Shown in pieces: positions 20,518 to 31,300 of a stretch of 64,000 bases of DNA; position 1 is the first letter of the stretch; each line of letters opens with the position of its first letter. The position numbers and the translations under genes are program-made. The notes beneath the pieces are model-generated. The model was not told the DNA's origin, searched no databases, and worked only from the letters and a program-made list of their open reading frames with translations. The DNA is from Kluyvera georgiana ATCC 51603 (GTDB taxonomy: Bacteria; Pseudomonadota; Gammaproteobacteria; Enterobacterales; Enterobacteriaceae), in assembly GCF_001654985.1 (NCBI RefSeq), contig NZ_LXEU01000046.1, positions 1 through 64,000 on the forward strand, given 5' to 3'.

Positions 20518-20558
20518 ATGATAACTAAATTTGCTGCATTGTACTAGTGTATTAGTAC
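20518..20558 (-). promoter_or_regulatory. aroH promoter with TrpR operator
   Basis: The operator (20541-20558) is the 6-bp perfect inverted repeat GTACTA-GTGTAT-TAGTAC, close to the Trp repressor consensus. On the minus strand TAGTAC (20546-20541) can serve as -35, with a 17-nt spacer to TATCAT (20523-20518) as -10. This puts the operator at about -30 to -47, the position known for the E. coli aroH operator. The operator also overlaps the stop codon of ppsR. Confidence 0.8.
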
Positions 20559-21385
20559 ATTCTGCGACTTAATCCCATTATATCCATGATTTTTGTGGCA
20601 ATTTCTTCAACCGAGTAGTTGGTACTGTTCAGCCAGGGGATCTGATGACGGCGGTAAAGCGCTTCGACCTCGGCGACTTCCATCCGGCACTGGCGCATTG
20701 ACGCATAGCGACTGTTTTCCCGCCGCTCTTCACGAATGGCCGCCAGTCGCTCAGGATTGATCGTCAGCCCGAACAGCTTATGCTGCAGCGGTTTGAGCGA
20801 GGCAGGCAGCACCAGGTTGTCCATATCATCAGCAATAAAGGGGTAGTTGGCTGCACGAATACCGAACTGCATCGCCAGATACAGGCTGGTCGGCGTTTTG
20901 CCGCAGCGCGACACGCCCAGCAGAATCACCTGCGCCTGGTCGAGATTACGCAGCGAGATGCCATCGTCGTGTGCCAGGGTGTAATCAATGGCCGCGATAC
21001 GCGCATCATACTTGGTCAGATTTCCGGGGGTTAAGCCGTGGGTGCGATGAGCAATAGGCGTTGGATCAAGCTTCAGTTCTTCCTGCAGCGGCGCGACCAG
21101 CGCCTGCACAATATCCTGACAGAATCCTTCACATTGCAGAATAATGTCACGAATTTCGGGGATTACAATCGAATAGAAGACCAGCGGCCGCACGCCTGTC
21201 TGCTGGTAAATAGCATCGATCTGTTCCTTTACCGCACGCGCGCGACTTTCACTTTCGATAAACGGCAGTGTGATGCTGTTTATCGCGACCGGAAACTGCG
21301 ACATGACCGCGTGGCCGAGCACTTCCGCCGTAATCGCGGTGCCGTCAGAAATATAAAACACCTGCCTGTCGACTGCGTTATCCAT
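20552..21385 (-). CDS. ppsR: PEP synthetase regulatory protein (kinase/pyrophosphorylase)
   Basis: PpsR inactivates PpsA by ADP-dependent phosphorylation of a threonine beside the catalytic histidine and reactivates it by phosphate-dependent removal. The 277-residue protein has the DUF299 fold with the P-loop-like [14 protein letters not shown] motif. It begins [21 protein letters not shown]. Its target gene ppsA is divergent and 331 bp away. The stop codon at 20552-20554 lies inside the aroH operator, an unusually tight gene-to-regulator junction. Confidence 0.95.
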   Translation of the reverse strand: MDNAVDRQVFYISDGTAITAEVLGHAVMSQFPVAINSITLPFIESESRARAVKEQIDAIYQQTGVRPLVFYSIVIPEIRDIILQCEGFCQDIVQALVAPLQEELKLDPTPIAHRTHGLTPGNLTKYDARIAAIDYTLAHDDGISLRNLDQAQVILLGVSRCGKTPTSLYLAMQFGIRAANYPFIADDMDNLVLPASLKPLQHKLFGLTINPERLAAIREERRENSRYASMRQCRMEVAEVEALYRRHQIPWLNSTNYSVEEIATKIMDIMGLSRRMY

Positions 21386-21612
21386 ATTGCTTGACTCCCG
21401 TTAATTGCCTGAAAGGGTAAATTAAATTTAAACACAAGCCAGATGTATTTGTCTTAAATTTAAAAATGAAACGGTATTTTTATTTTTAATGAAATGGTTG
21501 TTTCAATTTCAAAAATACGTCAATAGACCGGATGTTTTTGTGCCTTTTCAGGCTAATCAGTAGGTTATGAATAAACAGGAATCAATCCTAAAAAGTAAAA
21601 AAATAATTTGCT

Positions 21613-21626
21613 TACACGATTCACCG
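21613..21626. promoter_or_regulatory. Candidate Cra (FruR) site upstream of ppsA
   Basis: GGTGAATCGTGTAA on the minus strand contains the TGAATCG half typical of Cra sites. It lies 91-104 bp before ppsA, a gene activated by Cra in E. coli. The remainder of the 331-bp gap 21386-21716 is AT-rich and has no ORF that I can support. Confidence 0.4.
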
Positions 21627-21716
21627 TTTTTTTCGGCCGTTTAAATATGCGAGGATATTTTAAGTAGTCAGTCGTTTCTTATCACTGCTTCTTTAAATCA
21701 AAAAAGGATTGTCTCG

Positions 21717-24095
21717 ATGTCCAACAATGGCTCGTCACCGCTGGTGCTTTGGTACAACCAACTCGGCATGAATGATGTAGACAGAGTTGGAGGCAAAAAT
21801 GCCTCCTTGGGTGAAATGATTACTAATCTGTCCGGAATGGGTGTGTCTGTGCCCAACGGATTTGCCACCACTGCCGATGCGTTTAATCAGTTTCTCGACC
21901 AGAGCGGCGTAAACCAGCAGATTTATCAACTGTTGGATAACACCGATATTGACGACGTTACCGCCCTGGCGAAAGCCGGCGCGCAGATCCGCCAGTGGAT
22001 CATCGACACTCCTTTCCAGAGCGAACTGGAACAGGCAATTCACGAAGCGTATAACCAGCTGGCCGCTGACAACGCCAATGCCTCCTTTGCCGTGCGTTCA
22101 TCCGCGACGGCAGAAGATATGCCGGACGCTTCCTTTGCCGGCCAGCAGGAAACCTTCCTTAACGTCCAGGGCTATGACGCGGTGCTGGTCGCCGTGAAGC
22201 ACGTGTTCGCTTCACTGTTCAACGACCGCGCCATCTCTTATCGCGTCCATCAGGGCTATAACCACCGCGGCGTCGCGCTCTCCGCAGGCGTACAGCTGAT
22301 GGTGCGTTCCGATCTCGCTTCATCGGGCGTCATGTTCTCCATCGATACCGAATCTGGCTTTGATCAGGTGGTGTTTATTACCTCCGCGTGGGGCCTGGGA
22401 GAAATGGTGGTGCAGGGCGCGGTGAACCCGGATGAGTTCTACGTTCACAAACCGACCCTCGCCGCCGGTCGCCCGGCGATTGTGCGCCGTACCATGGGCT
22501 CGAAGAAAATTCGGATGGTCTATGCGCCGACCCAGGAGCATGGCAAACAGGTACGCATTGAAGACGTGCCGCAGCAGCAAAGCGATATCTTCTCGCTGAC
22601 TAACGACGAAGTGCAGGCGTTGGCGAAGCAGGCTGTGCAAATTGAAAAACACTACGGTCGTCCGATGGACATCGAGTGGGCGAAAGACGGTCATACCGGC
22701 AAGCTGTTTATCGTTCAGGCGCGTCCTGAGACGGTACGCTCGCGCGGGCAGGTGATGGAACGTTATACGCTGCACTCGCAGGGGCGCATTGTCTCTGAAG
22801 GGCGCGCTATCGGCCACCGCATCGGCGCGGGCCCGGTTAAAGTCATTCATGACATCAGCGAAATGAACCGTATCCAGCCGGGCGATGTCCTGGTCACCGA
22901 CATGACCGACCCGGATTGGGAACCGATCATGAAAAAGGCGGCGGCGATTGTCACCAACCGCGGCGGCCGTACCTGCCACGCGGCGATTATTGCCCGTGAG
23001 CTGGGCATCCCGGCAGTTGTCGGGTGTGGCGACGCTACCGAACGCATGAAAGATGATGAAAAGGTCACCGTTTCCTGCGCCGAAGGCGACACCGGCTACG
23101 TTTACGCCGACCTGCTGGATTTCAGCGTGAAAAGCTCAAGCGTGGATACCATGCCGGATCTGCCGCTGAAAATTATGATGAACGTCGGTAACCCCGATCG
23201 TGCCTTCGACTTTGCCTGTCTGCCAAACGAAGGCGTAGGGCTGGCGCGTCTGGAGTTCATCATCAACCGTATGATCGGCGTGCACCCGCGCGCACTGCTC
23301 GAGTTCGACGACCAGGAACCAAAGCTGCAAAACGAAATCCGCGAGATGATGAAAGGTTTCGATTCGCCGAAAGAGTTCTATGTTGGCCGTCTGACGGAAG
23401 GGATCGCCACGCTGGGCGCGGCGTTCTATCCGAAACGCGTGATTGTGCGTCTGTCTGACTTTAAGTCGAACGAATACGCCAACCTGGTAGGCGGTGAGCG
23501 TTATGAACCGGAGGAAGAGAACCCGATGCTCGGCTTCCGCGGCGCCGGTCGCTATGTTTCTGACAGCTTCCGTGATTGCTTTGCCCTTGAGTGTGAAGCG
23601 GTGAAACGCGTGCGTAACGACATGGGGCTGACCAACGTCGAGATCATGGTACCGTTCGTCCGTACCGTAGAGCAGGCGAAAGCGGTGGTGGATGAACTGG
23701 CGCGCCAGGGACTCAAGCGCGGTGAAAACGGGCTGAAGATCATTATGATGTGTGAGATTCCGTCCAACGCCCTGTTGGCGGAGCAGTTCCTTGAACACTT
23801 CGACGGCTTCTCGATTGGCTCAAACGACATGACGCAGCTGGCGCTGGGTCTGGATCGTGACTCTGGCGTCGTTTCCGCGCTGTTTGATGAGCGTAACGAC
23901 GCGGTGAAAGCGCTGTTGTCGATGGCGATTCGCGCAGCGAAGAAGCAGGGCAAATATGTCGGTATCTGCGGCCAGGGGCCGTCGGATCACGAAGACTTCG
24001 CTGCCTGGCTGATGGAGGAAGGGATCGATAGCCTGTCGCTGAACCCGGATACTGTCGTTCAGACCTGGCTGACTCTGGCTGAACTGAAAAAATAA
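21717..24095 (+). CDS. ppsA: Phosphoenolpyruvate synthase
   Basis: PpsA converts pyruvate and ATP to PEP, AMP and phosphate, allowing gluconeogenesis from C3 compounds. The 792-residue protein has the E. coli length. It has an N-terminal nucleotide-binding domain ([25 protein letters not shown]), a swivelling phosphohistidine domain with the catalytic histidine in [17 protein letters not shown], and a C-terminal PEP/pyruvate barrel ([20 protein letters not shown]). The threonine of GGRTCH is the expected PpsR target. ATG 21717 follows AAGGA. It is divergent from its regulator ppsR and followed by a strong terminator. Confidence 0.98.
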   Translation: MSNNGSSPLVLWYNQLGMNDVDRVGGKNASLGEMITNLSGMGVSVPNGFATTADAFNQFLDQSGVNQQIYQLLDNTDIDDVTALAKAGAQIRQWIIDTPFQSELEQAIHEAYNQLAADNANASFAVRSSATAEDMPDASFAGQQETFLNVQGYDAVLVAVKHVFASLFNDRAISYRVHQGYNHRGVALSAGVQLMVRSDLASSGVMFSIDTESGFDQVVFITSAWGLGEMVVQGAVNPDEFYVHKPTLAAGRPAIVRRTMGSKKIRMVYAPTQEHGKQVRIEDVPQQQSDIFSLTNDEVQALAKQAVQIEKHYGRPMDIEWAKDGHTGKLFIVQARPETVRSRGQVMERYTLHSQGRIVSEGRAIGHRIGAGPVKVIHDISEMNRIQPGDVLVTDMTDPDWEPIMKKAAAIVTNRGGRTCHAAIIARELGIPAVVGCGDATERMKDDEKVTVSCAEGDTGYVYADLLDFSVKSSSVDTMPDLPLKIMMNVGNPDRAFDFACLPNEGVGLARLEFIINRMIGVHPRALLEFDDQEPKLQNEIREMMKGFDSPKEFYVGRLTEGIATLGAAFYPKRVIVRLSDFKSNEYANLVGGERYEPEEENPMLGFRGAGRYVSDSFRDCFALECEAVKRVRNDMGLTNVEIMVPFVRTVEQAKAVVDELARQGLKRGENGLKIIMMCEIPSNALLAEQFLEHFDGFSIGSNDMTQLALGLDRDSGVVSALFDERNDAVKALLSMAIRAAKKQGKYVGICGQGPSDHEDFAAWLMEEGIDSLSLNPDTVVQTWLTLAELKK

Positions 24096-24110
24096 TTCGC
24101 AATCTTGCTG

Positions 24111-24136
24111 AAATCCCGGGCCTTGCCCGGGATTTT
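24111..24136 (+). terminator. ppsA terminator
   Basis: AAATCCCGGG-CCTTG-CCCGGGATTTTT is a near-perfect hairpin with a T run, 15 bases after the stop. Confidence 0.93.
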
Positions 24137-24303
24137 TGTCTTAAGGGTGTTACCGATCACACTCTGCGAAGAAAACCAAATATCGTAAATCTTCAGGCAA
24201 TTTCAACAATTGTTCCCCGCCCGTCACTTCTGAATACTGCTAGCTGGACCACAAGCTTAGCGGAATATTTTCGGCTATTTATTAGCGAATCAGGAGAATG
24301 GCT

Positions 24304-26676
24304 ATGACCCCGATTTACAAAGATCCTCAACGTCCCATTAAGGAACGCGTCGCCGATTTACTGGCGCGAATGACCCCTGAAGAGAAATACGCCCAGATGC
24401 ATGCCTGGTGGCTGGTGCTGTCGGAAGACGGCAACCATCGTGAGCGTACCGACATGAGCGATGAGTTTGCGGGCGTCAGTGAGCAAACTTCCCTAAGTGA
24501 ACGTTTAAAGATGGGCGTCGGGCAGATCACCCGACCGTTGGGTACCCATATTGTGGACGCCAAAACCGGCGTGCGCGCGGCTAACCGTCTGCAAAAAATG
24601 ATGATGGAAGAAACGCGTCTGGGGATTCCTGCACTGTTTCATGAAGAGTGCCTGGTGGGGCTTCTGTGCAAGGATGCAACGCTGTTTCCTTCTTCCCTGA
24701 ACTACGGCTCCACCTGGGACCCCGAACTGGTGAAACGCGCCGCGCGACAAATAGGGGAAGAGGCGCGTTCCACGGGCTGTAAGCAAGGGTTGGCGCCGGT
24801 ACTGGACGTTTCGCGCGATGTGCGTTGGGGACGTACGGAAGAGACATTTGGCGAGGATCCGTGGCTGGTGGGCGTTATGGCCTGCGCCTATGTTGAAGGT
24901 TTACAGGGCGAGAAACGCGACGTGCTGGCGACGCTGAAGCACTACGTGGGTCACTCTTTCAGCGAAGGCGCACGCAACCATGCGCCAGTACATCTCGGCT
25001 TTCGTGAACTGAACGACACGTTCCTGCTGCCGTTTGAAATGGCGGTGAAGCTAGCCAATGCTGGCTCGGTGATGCCGGCGTATCACGACATCGACAATCA
25101 GCCGGGTCATAGCGATAGTTTCCTGTTGACCACAATACTGCGTGAACGCTGGGGCTTTGACGGCATTGTGGTTGCCGATTACGGCGGCGTCAGCCTGCTG
25201 CACCAGCATCATGGCGTTGCGCAGGATGCGGCGGAATCGGCGGCGCTGGCGTTTAATGCCGGGCTGGACGTCGAGTTGCCGAAAGATGACTGCGCACGCC
25301 ATCTGGCGCAAGCGGTCGAGCGTGGTTTGATCACGGCGGAAAAGATTGACGAAATTGTCGCGCGTACGCTGACGGAAAAATTCCGTCTGGGCCTGTTTGA
25401 ACATCCGTATACCGACGAAAATGCCATCTCGCTGCAATCTGAGTACACGCGACAGGTGGCCAGAGAAGTGGCCACCCGCTCTATCACGCTGCTGGAGAAT
25501 CGTAATGCGCTGCCAATTGTCGGCAATCTCCGTGTTGCGGTGGTTGGCCCGACCGCGGACGACCCGCTGGCGCTGCTGAGCGGCTACAGTTTCCCGGTGC
25601 ATTTGATCATCAGCGACATGGTCGACAACACCTCGCAGGTCACCACGCCACTGGCTGCGCTGCGTGAGTATCTCGGCGACAGCCATGTGCGTTATGCCAA
25701 AGGCTGCCATATTATCGAGCAGCGAATGGCCGGGGCGCCGGTTTTCCCCGGCGACAGCTCGGGTAAACCGATGCAGTCCTCTCCAGTCTCGCAGGATCTC
25801 AGCCTGATTCCCGATGCGGTGCGTGCCGCGCAGGAAAGCGATGTCGTCGTCGCCTGCGTTGGCGATCTGGCGGGCCTGTTCCAGAGTGGGACGGTTGGGG
25901 AAGGTTCGGATACCGACAGCCTGAATCTGCCTGGCGTACAGCAACAGCTGCTTCAGGCGCTGGTGGATACCGGCAAGCCGGTAATCGTGGTGGTGACCGG
26001 TGGGCGTCCTTATAACCTGCAGGGGCTGGAGGAGAAAGTGGCGGCGCTAATGCTGGCCTGGGCGCCGGGACAGGAAGGCGGTTGGGCGATTGCCGATGTG
26101 CTCACCGGCCGCGCTGAACCGCAGGGGCGTCTGGTCGTTAGCGTCCCCAAAAGCGCGGGCGCCATGCCGTTCTACTATAACCACAAGCTGAAGAGCGGTG
26201 GTACACCGTTTGCGTTCCATTTTGGCGCGCTGTATCCATTTGGCTACGGTAAAGGCTGGGGGGATTTCAACTACGGTGAGCCGCAGTTAGCGCAGCCTGA
26301 AGTGGCTATCGACGGTAACATCACGCTACGTGTGACGGTTAAAAACCACGGTGAGCGCAGCGGCAGTGAAGTCGTGCAGGTCTATGTGCGCGATAAGGTC
26401 GCCTCAATGGTGCGCCCACTCCAGGAACTGAAAGCTTTCCAGCGCGTTACGCTTGCGCCAGGCGAACAGGCGACGCTCATCTTCACGCTGCCGGTCGATA
26501 TGCTTAATTTCACCAACTATGTGGGTGAGCGTATTGTCGAACCCGGTGAATTTGAACTGCAGGTCGGGAGTTCTTCGGCGGATATCCATGGCCGTGCGAC
26601 GGTGAGGGTGACGGGAGAAACCCGAGTTCTGCCTTCCAACTGGAAAATGATGAGCCGCTGCGAAGTGGGGCATTAA
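24304..26676 (+). CDS. Glycoside hydrolase family 3 enzyme (beta-glucosidase/xylosidase type)
   Basis: The enzyme should remove terminal beta-linked sugars (glucose, xylose or similar). The 790-residue protein has the (beta/alpha)8 domain (about 1-360, LKHYVGHSFSEGARNHAP with the substrate-binding KH). The nucleophile aspartate is in GFDGIVVADYGGV. A sandwich domain (about 390-630, SDTDSLNLPGVQQQLL) and a C-terminal fibronectin-III-like domain (about 680-780) follow. No signal peptide is seen, so it is probably cytoplasmic and acts on imported oligosaccharides. CAGGAG is seven bases from the ATG at 24304; an ATG at 24298 is too close. No sugar transporter or regulator adjoins it. In E. coli the ppsA-rprA interval instead carries many ydi genes, so this is a different, possibly acquired, content. 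Confidence 0.88.
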   Translation: MTPIYKDPQRPIKERVADLLARMTPEEKYAQMHAWWLVLSEDGNHRERTDMSDEFAGVSEQTSLSERLKMGVGQITRPLGTHIVDAKTGVRAANRLQKMMMEETRLGIPALFHEECLVGLLCKDATLFPSSLNYGSTWDPELVKRAARQIGEEARSTGCKQGLAPVLDVSRDVRWGRTEETFGEDPWLVGVMACAYVEGLQGEKRDVLATLKHYVGHSFSEGARNHAPVHLGFRELNDTFLLPFEMAVKLANAGSVMPAYHDIDNQPGHSDSFLLTTILRERWGFDGIVVADYGGVSLLHQHHGVAQDAAESAALAFNAGLDVELPKDDCARHLAQAVERGLITAEKIDEIVARTLTEKFRLGLFEHPYTDENAISLQSEYTRQVAREVATRSITLLENRNALPIVGNLRVAVVGPTADDPLALLSGYSFPVHLIISDMVDNTSQVTTPLAALREYLGDSHVRYAKGCHIIEQRMAGAPVFPGDSSGKPMQSSPVSQDLSLIPDAVRAAQESDVVVACVGDLAGLFQSGTVGEGSDTDSLNLPGVQQQLLQALVDTGKPVIVVVTGGRPYNLQGLEEKVAALMLAWAPGQEGGWAIADVLTGRAEPQGRLVVSVPKSAGAMPFYYNHKLKSGGTPFAFHFGALYPFGYGKGWGDFNYGEPQLAQPEVAIDGNITLRVTVKNHGERSGSEVVQVYVRDKVASMVRPLQELKAFQRVTLAPGEQATLIFTLPVDMLNFTNYVGERIVEPGEFELQVGSSSADIHGRATVRVTGETRVLPSNWKMMSRCEVGH

Positions 26677-26682
26677 TCTCGA

Positions 26683-26705
26683 ACCCGGATGTCACGCATC
26701 CGGGT
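26683..26705. repeat. 9-bp inverted repeat after the GH3 gene
   Basis: ACCCGGATG (26683-26691) and CATCCGGGT (26697-26705) form a stem with a TCACG loop, beginning six bases after the stop codon. There is no U tract. It could be a 3' mRNA hairpin or a REP-like unit. Confidence 0.5.
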
Positions 26706-26723
26706 GACTGCTGTGCTACAGGC

Positions 26724-26824
26724 AAAAAAAGGCCCATCGTGGGAGATGGGCAAAGACTACACACAGCAATTCGTTGTTTCACTCAGGGGATATATAAATC
26801 AAGGGGTTGATCTATTGCCTTGGT
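26724..26824 (-). ncRNA. rprA: RprA small regulatory RNA
   Basis: RprA is an Hfq-dependent sRNA, made under RcsB control, that frees the rpoS mRNA for translation. On the minus strand the conserved core CCCCTGAGTGAAACAACG, the linker AATTGCTGTGTGTAGTCTTT and the terminator GCCCATCTCCCACGATGGGC plus T7 match the E. coli RNA. The 5' domain differs: it has a short ATCAA-CCCC-TTGAT hairpin and appears about five bases shorter, lacking the GCATGGAA segment I recall in E. coli. The 5' end is estimated from the -10 TACTAT at 26834-26829. It lies beside ydiK, as in E. coli. Confidence 0.9.
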
Positions 26825-26856
26825 CCTTATAGTAGGCATGCTCAATTTTTGCGTCG

Positions 26857-26871
26857 ATCGGATTCGTCTCA
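26857..26871 (-). promoter_or_regulatory. RcsB box of rprA
   Basis: TGAGACGAATCCGAT on the minus strand resembles the RcsB binding site in the E. coli rprA promoter. It lies at about -33 to -48 relative to the estimated transcription start, with TACTAT as -10. Confidence 0.7.
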
Positions 26872-26965
26872 ATAGTTAAATAAATGTGAATAATTTCCGT
26901 GATATGTCGCAGACAGAGGGCGTAACAGGGGCAAAAAAGAGGAAATAAATCAGCGTCACTTAAGT

Positions 26966-26990
26966 AAAAGGCGGGTTTACCCCGCCTTTT
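26966..26990 (-). terminator. ydiK terminator
   Basis: AAAAGGCGGG (26966-26975) pairs with CCCGCCTTTT (26981-26990), giving a 10-bp stem eight bases beyond the ydiK stop, with T's on the ydiK side. Confidence 0.85.
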
Positions 26991-26997
26991 ATCTATC

Positions 26998-28119
26998 TTA
27001 TTGTTTCGGATAGTTATCTTTTTCCAGCTCATTGAGCTCTTCCAGCACGTCGTCCGGGTCAGTCGACGGCGGTGGCACTTCGTGCAGCCAGGCATCGAAC
27101 AGACGCCAGGAAACGGCCAGCAGCACCGGGCCGATAAACAGGCCAATCATGCCGAAGGCGACCAGACCGCCGATAACGCCGGAGAGAATCAGAATCATCG
27201 GCAGGTCAGCGCCCATACGAATCAGCATCGGGCGAATAACGTTATCCATGGTGCCCACTACGCAGCTCCACACCAGCAGTACCGTGCCCCAGGTGGTGTC
27301 TCCGGTCCAGTACAACCAAATAATGCTCGGCACTAAAACAATCAGTGGCCCAAGTTGTACCAGGCAGGAGAAGATCATCACCACCGTGAGCAGCGTGGCA
27401 TAGGGTACGCCGGAGATGCCAAGGCCAATGCCGCCCAGCACCGCCTGAACCAATGCGGTGACCACCACGCCGAGCGCCACGGCGCGAATCGCCTGTCCCG
27501 CCAGCAGTACCGCAGCGTCGCCGCGCTTGGCGGCAAGACGCGTGGCAAAATAACGCATTCCGAAGGCGACTTTTTCTCCCTGCCAGTACAGCAGGGCGCT
27601 GAACAGCAACATCAGCGCACTGTGCATCAGGAAACGGCCGACGTGCGCCGCCTGGCCGACAAACCAGGTGGTCGTGGTGCCGATGTAAGGGCGAACTTTC
27701 GCCATTAATGCGCTGCCCCCCATATCCAGCAGACTATGCCAGCCGCTGTAGAGCTTCGCGCCAATAAACGGAATACTGTTTAACCAGGCCAGGTCCGGCA
27801 GGGTCAGATTGCCGCTGGTGATGGCATGCACCAGCGGTGTGCTGCCGTCAACCAGGCTGTTGACCAGCAGAGAGATGGGAATAACAAACAGTAAAAAGAG
27901 TAAAAGCGTCATCACCAGTACAGCCAGCGAACGGCGACCGAAAAGCAGGCGCTGAAACCAGAGCAGCACCGGCCAGGTGGCAATCACGATAGTCGCCGCC
28001 CAGGCGAAGCCCAGAATAAACGGCTGAACAATCCATAAACAGGCGATGATCATCAGCGCTAAAAACAGCACCGATAGGAGGATTTGTGGAATATCACGAG
28101 GCCGAGGGATCGTGTTCAT
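26998..28119 (-). CDS. ydiK: AI-2E/PerM-family membrane protein YdiK
   Basis: The 373-residue inner-membrane protein has seven to eight hydrophobic helices in the AI-2E exporter/UPF0118 arrangement. Three N-terminal helices (LILSVLFLALMIIACLWIVQPFILGFAWAA region) are followed by a long loop and a C-terminal helix bundle (MILILSGVIGGLVAFGMIGLFIGPVLLAVSWRL). The family includes transporters such as TqsA, but the YdiK substrate is unknown. It starts MNTIPRPRDIPQILLS, divergent from ydiJ as in E. coli; the acidic tail ends NELEKDNYPKQ. Confidence 0.93.
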   Translation of the reverse strand: MNTIPRPRDIPQILLSVLFLALMIIACLWIVQPFILGFAWAATIVIATWPVLLWFQRLLFGRRSLAVLVMTLLLFLLFVIPISLLVNSLVDGSTPLVHAITSGNLTLPDLAWLNSIPFIGAKLYSGWHSLLDMGGSALMAKVRPYIGTTTTWFVGQAAHVGRFLMHSALMLLFSALLYWQGEKVAFGMRYFATRLAAKRGDAAVLLAGQAIRAVALGVVVTALVQAVLGGIGLGISGVPYATLLTVVMIFSCLVQLGPLIVLVPSIIWLYWTGDTTWGTVLLVWSCVVGTMDNVIRPMLIRMGADLPMILILSGVIGGLVAFGMIGLFIGPVLLAVSWRLFDAWLHEVPPPSTDPDDVLEELNELEKDNYPKQ

Positions 28120-28376
28120 AAATGAGTTTTACCTTCTGTTGCTCGTCAGATCGCTGACGCAGCGTAAATCGTTCATTGATAATAATATCAATAAATTCCC
28201 GGCGCTGATTCTGCGACAAAAACTTCCGGGCGCATAAGAAAAAAATGTGATAAAACGATAACTGCACGACGCAAACGATTAATTATTTATACACGGCCTC
28301 TTTGCCGTTTGCCGCCTACGCGCAAACCGGCGGGATGCTGTGCGTACAACACAACATTCAGAAAGGGTCAAACGTA

Positions 28377-31300
28377 ATGATCCCACAGATTTCCCAGGCA
28401 CCTGGCGTAGTTCAGCTGGTGCTGAATTATTTGCAGGCACTGGAGCAACAAGGCTTTACCGGCGATACCGCCACCGGCTATGCCGACAGGCTGACGATGG
28501 CGACCGATAACAGTATCTACCAGCTTCTTCCCGATGCGGTAGTATTCCCGCGCTCCACGGCGGATGTCGCGCTGCTGGCTCGTCTGGCGGCAGAAGAACG
28601 CTTTCAATCCCTGATATTCACCCCGCGCGGTGGCGGCACTGGCACCAACGGCCAGGCGCTGAATCAGGGCATCATTATCGACATGTCCCGTTATATGAAT
28701 CGCATCATTGAAATCAACCCTGAAGAGGGTTGGGTGCGCGTGGAAGCGGGCGTGATTAAAGATCAGCTTAACCAGTATCTTAAGCCCTACGGCTATTTCT
28801 TCTCCCCGGAGCTGTCGACCAGCAACCGTGCGACGCTGGGGGGAATGATCAATACCGACGCCTCCGGGCAGGGGTCTTTGGTGTACGGCAAAACCTCCGA
28901 TCACGTGCTGGGCGTGCGTGCCGTTCTGCTGGGTGGCGATATTCTTGATACGCAGCCGATGCCGGTGGCGCTGGCCGAGACGTTAGCCAAAGAGCAGTCG
29001 GCGGTGGGGCGTATTTACCGCACCGTTTTTGAACGCTGTCGCGACAACCGCCAACTGATCCTCGACAAATTCCCCAAACTGAACCGCTTCCTCACCGGTT
29101 ATGACCTGCGCCACGTCTTTAACGATGAGATGACCGAGTTTGATTTGACCCGCATTCTCACCGGTTCCGAAGGTACGCTAGCGTTCATTACCGAAGCGCG
29201 GCTGGATATTACGCCGCTGCCGAAGGTTCGTCGGCTGGTCAATATTAAGTATGACTCCTTTGACTCCGCGCTGCGCAATGCGCCCTTTATGGTGGAAGCG
29301 CGCGCCTTGTCAGTTGAAACCGTCGATTCGAAGGTATTGAACCTGGCGCGGGAAGATATCGTCTGGCATTCGGTGAGCGAGCTGATTACCGACGTACCCG
29401 ATAAAGAGATGCTGGGGCTCAATATCGTTGAGTTCTCTGGCGATGATGAAGCGTTGATTGAAGGTCAGGTCAGCGCGCTGTGCGCGCGGCTGGATGAACT
29501 GATTGCGCAGAATGAAGGCGGGCTGATTGGCTGGCAGCGCTGTAATGAGCTGGACGGCATCGAGCGTATTTATGCCATGCGTAAAAAAGCGGTTGGTCTG
29601 CTGGGTAACGCCAAAGGGGCGGCTAAGCCTATCCCGTTTGCCGAAGACACCTGCGTACCGCCGGAGCATCTCGCCGATTATATTGTTGAATTTCGCGCGC
29701 TACTCGATAGCCACGGGCTGAGCTACGGCATGTTTGGCCACGTCGATGCGGGCGTGCTGCACGTGCGTCCGGCGCTGGATATGTGCGACCCGCAGCAAGA
29801 AGTGCTGATGAAGCAGATTTCCGATGAAGTGGTGGCGCTGACGGCTAAGTACGGCGGCCTGCTGTGGGGGGAACACGGTAAAGGTTTCCGCGCGGAATAC
29901 AGCCCGGCCTTCTTCGGCGAGCAGCTGTATGGCGAGCTGCGCAAAGTGAAGGCGGCCTTTGACCCCGATAACCGCCTTAACCCCGGCAAAATTTGTCCGC
30001 CGGAAGGCGTGGATGCTCCGATGATGAAGGTGGACGCGGTAAAACGCGGCACCTATGACCGACAAATCCCGGTGACCGTGCGTTCATCCTGGCGCGGCGC
30101 GATGGAGTGTAACGGCAACGGCCTGTGCTTCAACTTCGATGCCAAAAGCCCGATGTGCCCGTCGATGAAAATCACCAATAACCGTATGCACTCGCCGAAA
30201 GGCCGCGCCACGCTGGTGCGCGAATGGCTGCGTCTGCTGGCGGATCGCGGCGTTGATCCGTTATTACTGGAAAGAGAGCTGCCGGAGAAACGCGCCAGCC
30301 TGCGCTCGTTGGTTGAGCGCACGCGCAACAGCTGGCATGCGCGTAAGGGCGAATACGACTTCTCTCATGAGGTGAAAGAGGCGATGTCAGGCTGTCTGGC
30401 CTGTAAAGCCTGCTCGACCCAGTGCCCGATTAAAATCGACGTGCCGGAGTTCCGTTCGCGTTTTCTTCAGCTCTATCACACCCGTTATCTGCGCCCGGTG
30501 CGCGATCATCTGGTGGCAACGGTCGAAAGCTATGCCCCGCTGATGGCCCGCGCGCCGAAGACCTTCAACTTCTTTATGAGCCAACCGCTGGTGCGCAAGC
30601 TGTCGGAAAAACACATCGGCATGGTCGATTTACCGCTGCTTTCCGCGCCATCGCTGCAAAAACAGATGGTTACCCATCGTTCGGCCAATATGACGCTCGA
30701 ACAGCTGGAAACGTTGACGCCGGAACAAAAAGCGCAAACCGTGCTGGTGGTGCAGGATCCCTTTACCAGCTACTACGACGCGCAGGTCGTGGCCGATTTT
30801 GTTCGTCTGATCGACAAGCTCGGCTATCAGCCGGTGCTGCTACCGTTCTCTCCGAACGGTAAGGCGCAGCATATTAAGGGCTTCGTCACTCGTTTTACCA
30901 AAACCGCGCAGAAAACGGCGGATTATCTGAACCGCGTTGCGGCGCTCGGGATGCCAATGGTGGGCGTCGACCCGGCGTTGGTGCTGTGTTATCGCGATGA
31001 GTACAAGCAGGTGCTGGGCGACCAGCGCGGCGATTTCAACGTTATGCTGGTGCACGAATGGCTGCCGCAGGCGGTGGCGCAACGCGAAAGTGTGTCGCCA
31101 TCGGGCGAACCCTGGTATCTGTTTGGGCACTGTACCGAAGTGACCGCGCTGCCGACGGCGCCGAAGCAATGGGCGACAATCTTTGCCCGCTTTGGCGCGA
31201 CGCTGGAAAACGTTAGCGTGGGCTGCTGCGGCATGGCGGGGACCTACGGCCATGAGGTGAAGAACCACGCTAATTCGTTGGGGATCTACGAATTGTCGTG

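Noticed and set aside
25051-25944. 297-codon minus-strand frame inside the GH3 gene
   Set aside because: The plus-strand GH3 protein has intact motifs throughout; the antisense frame shows no family features.
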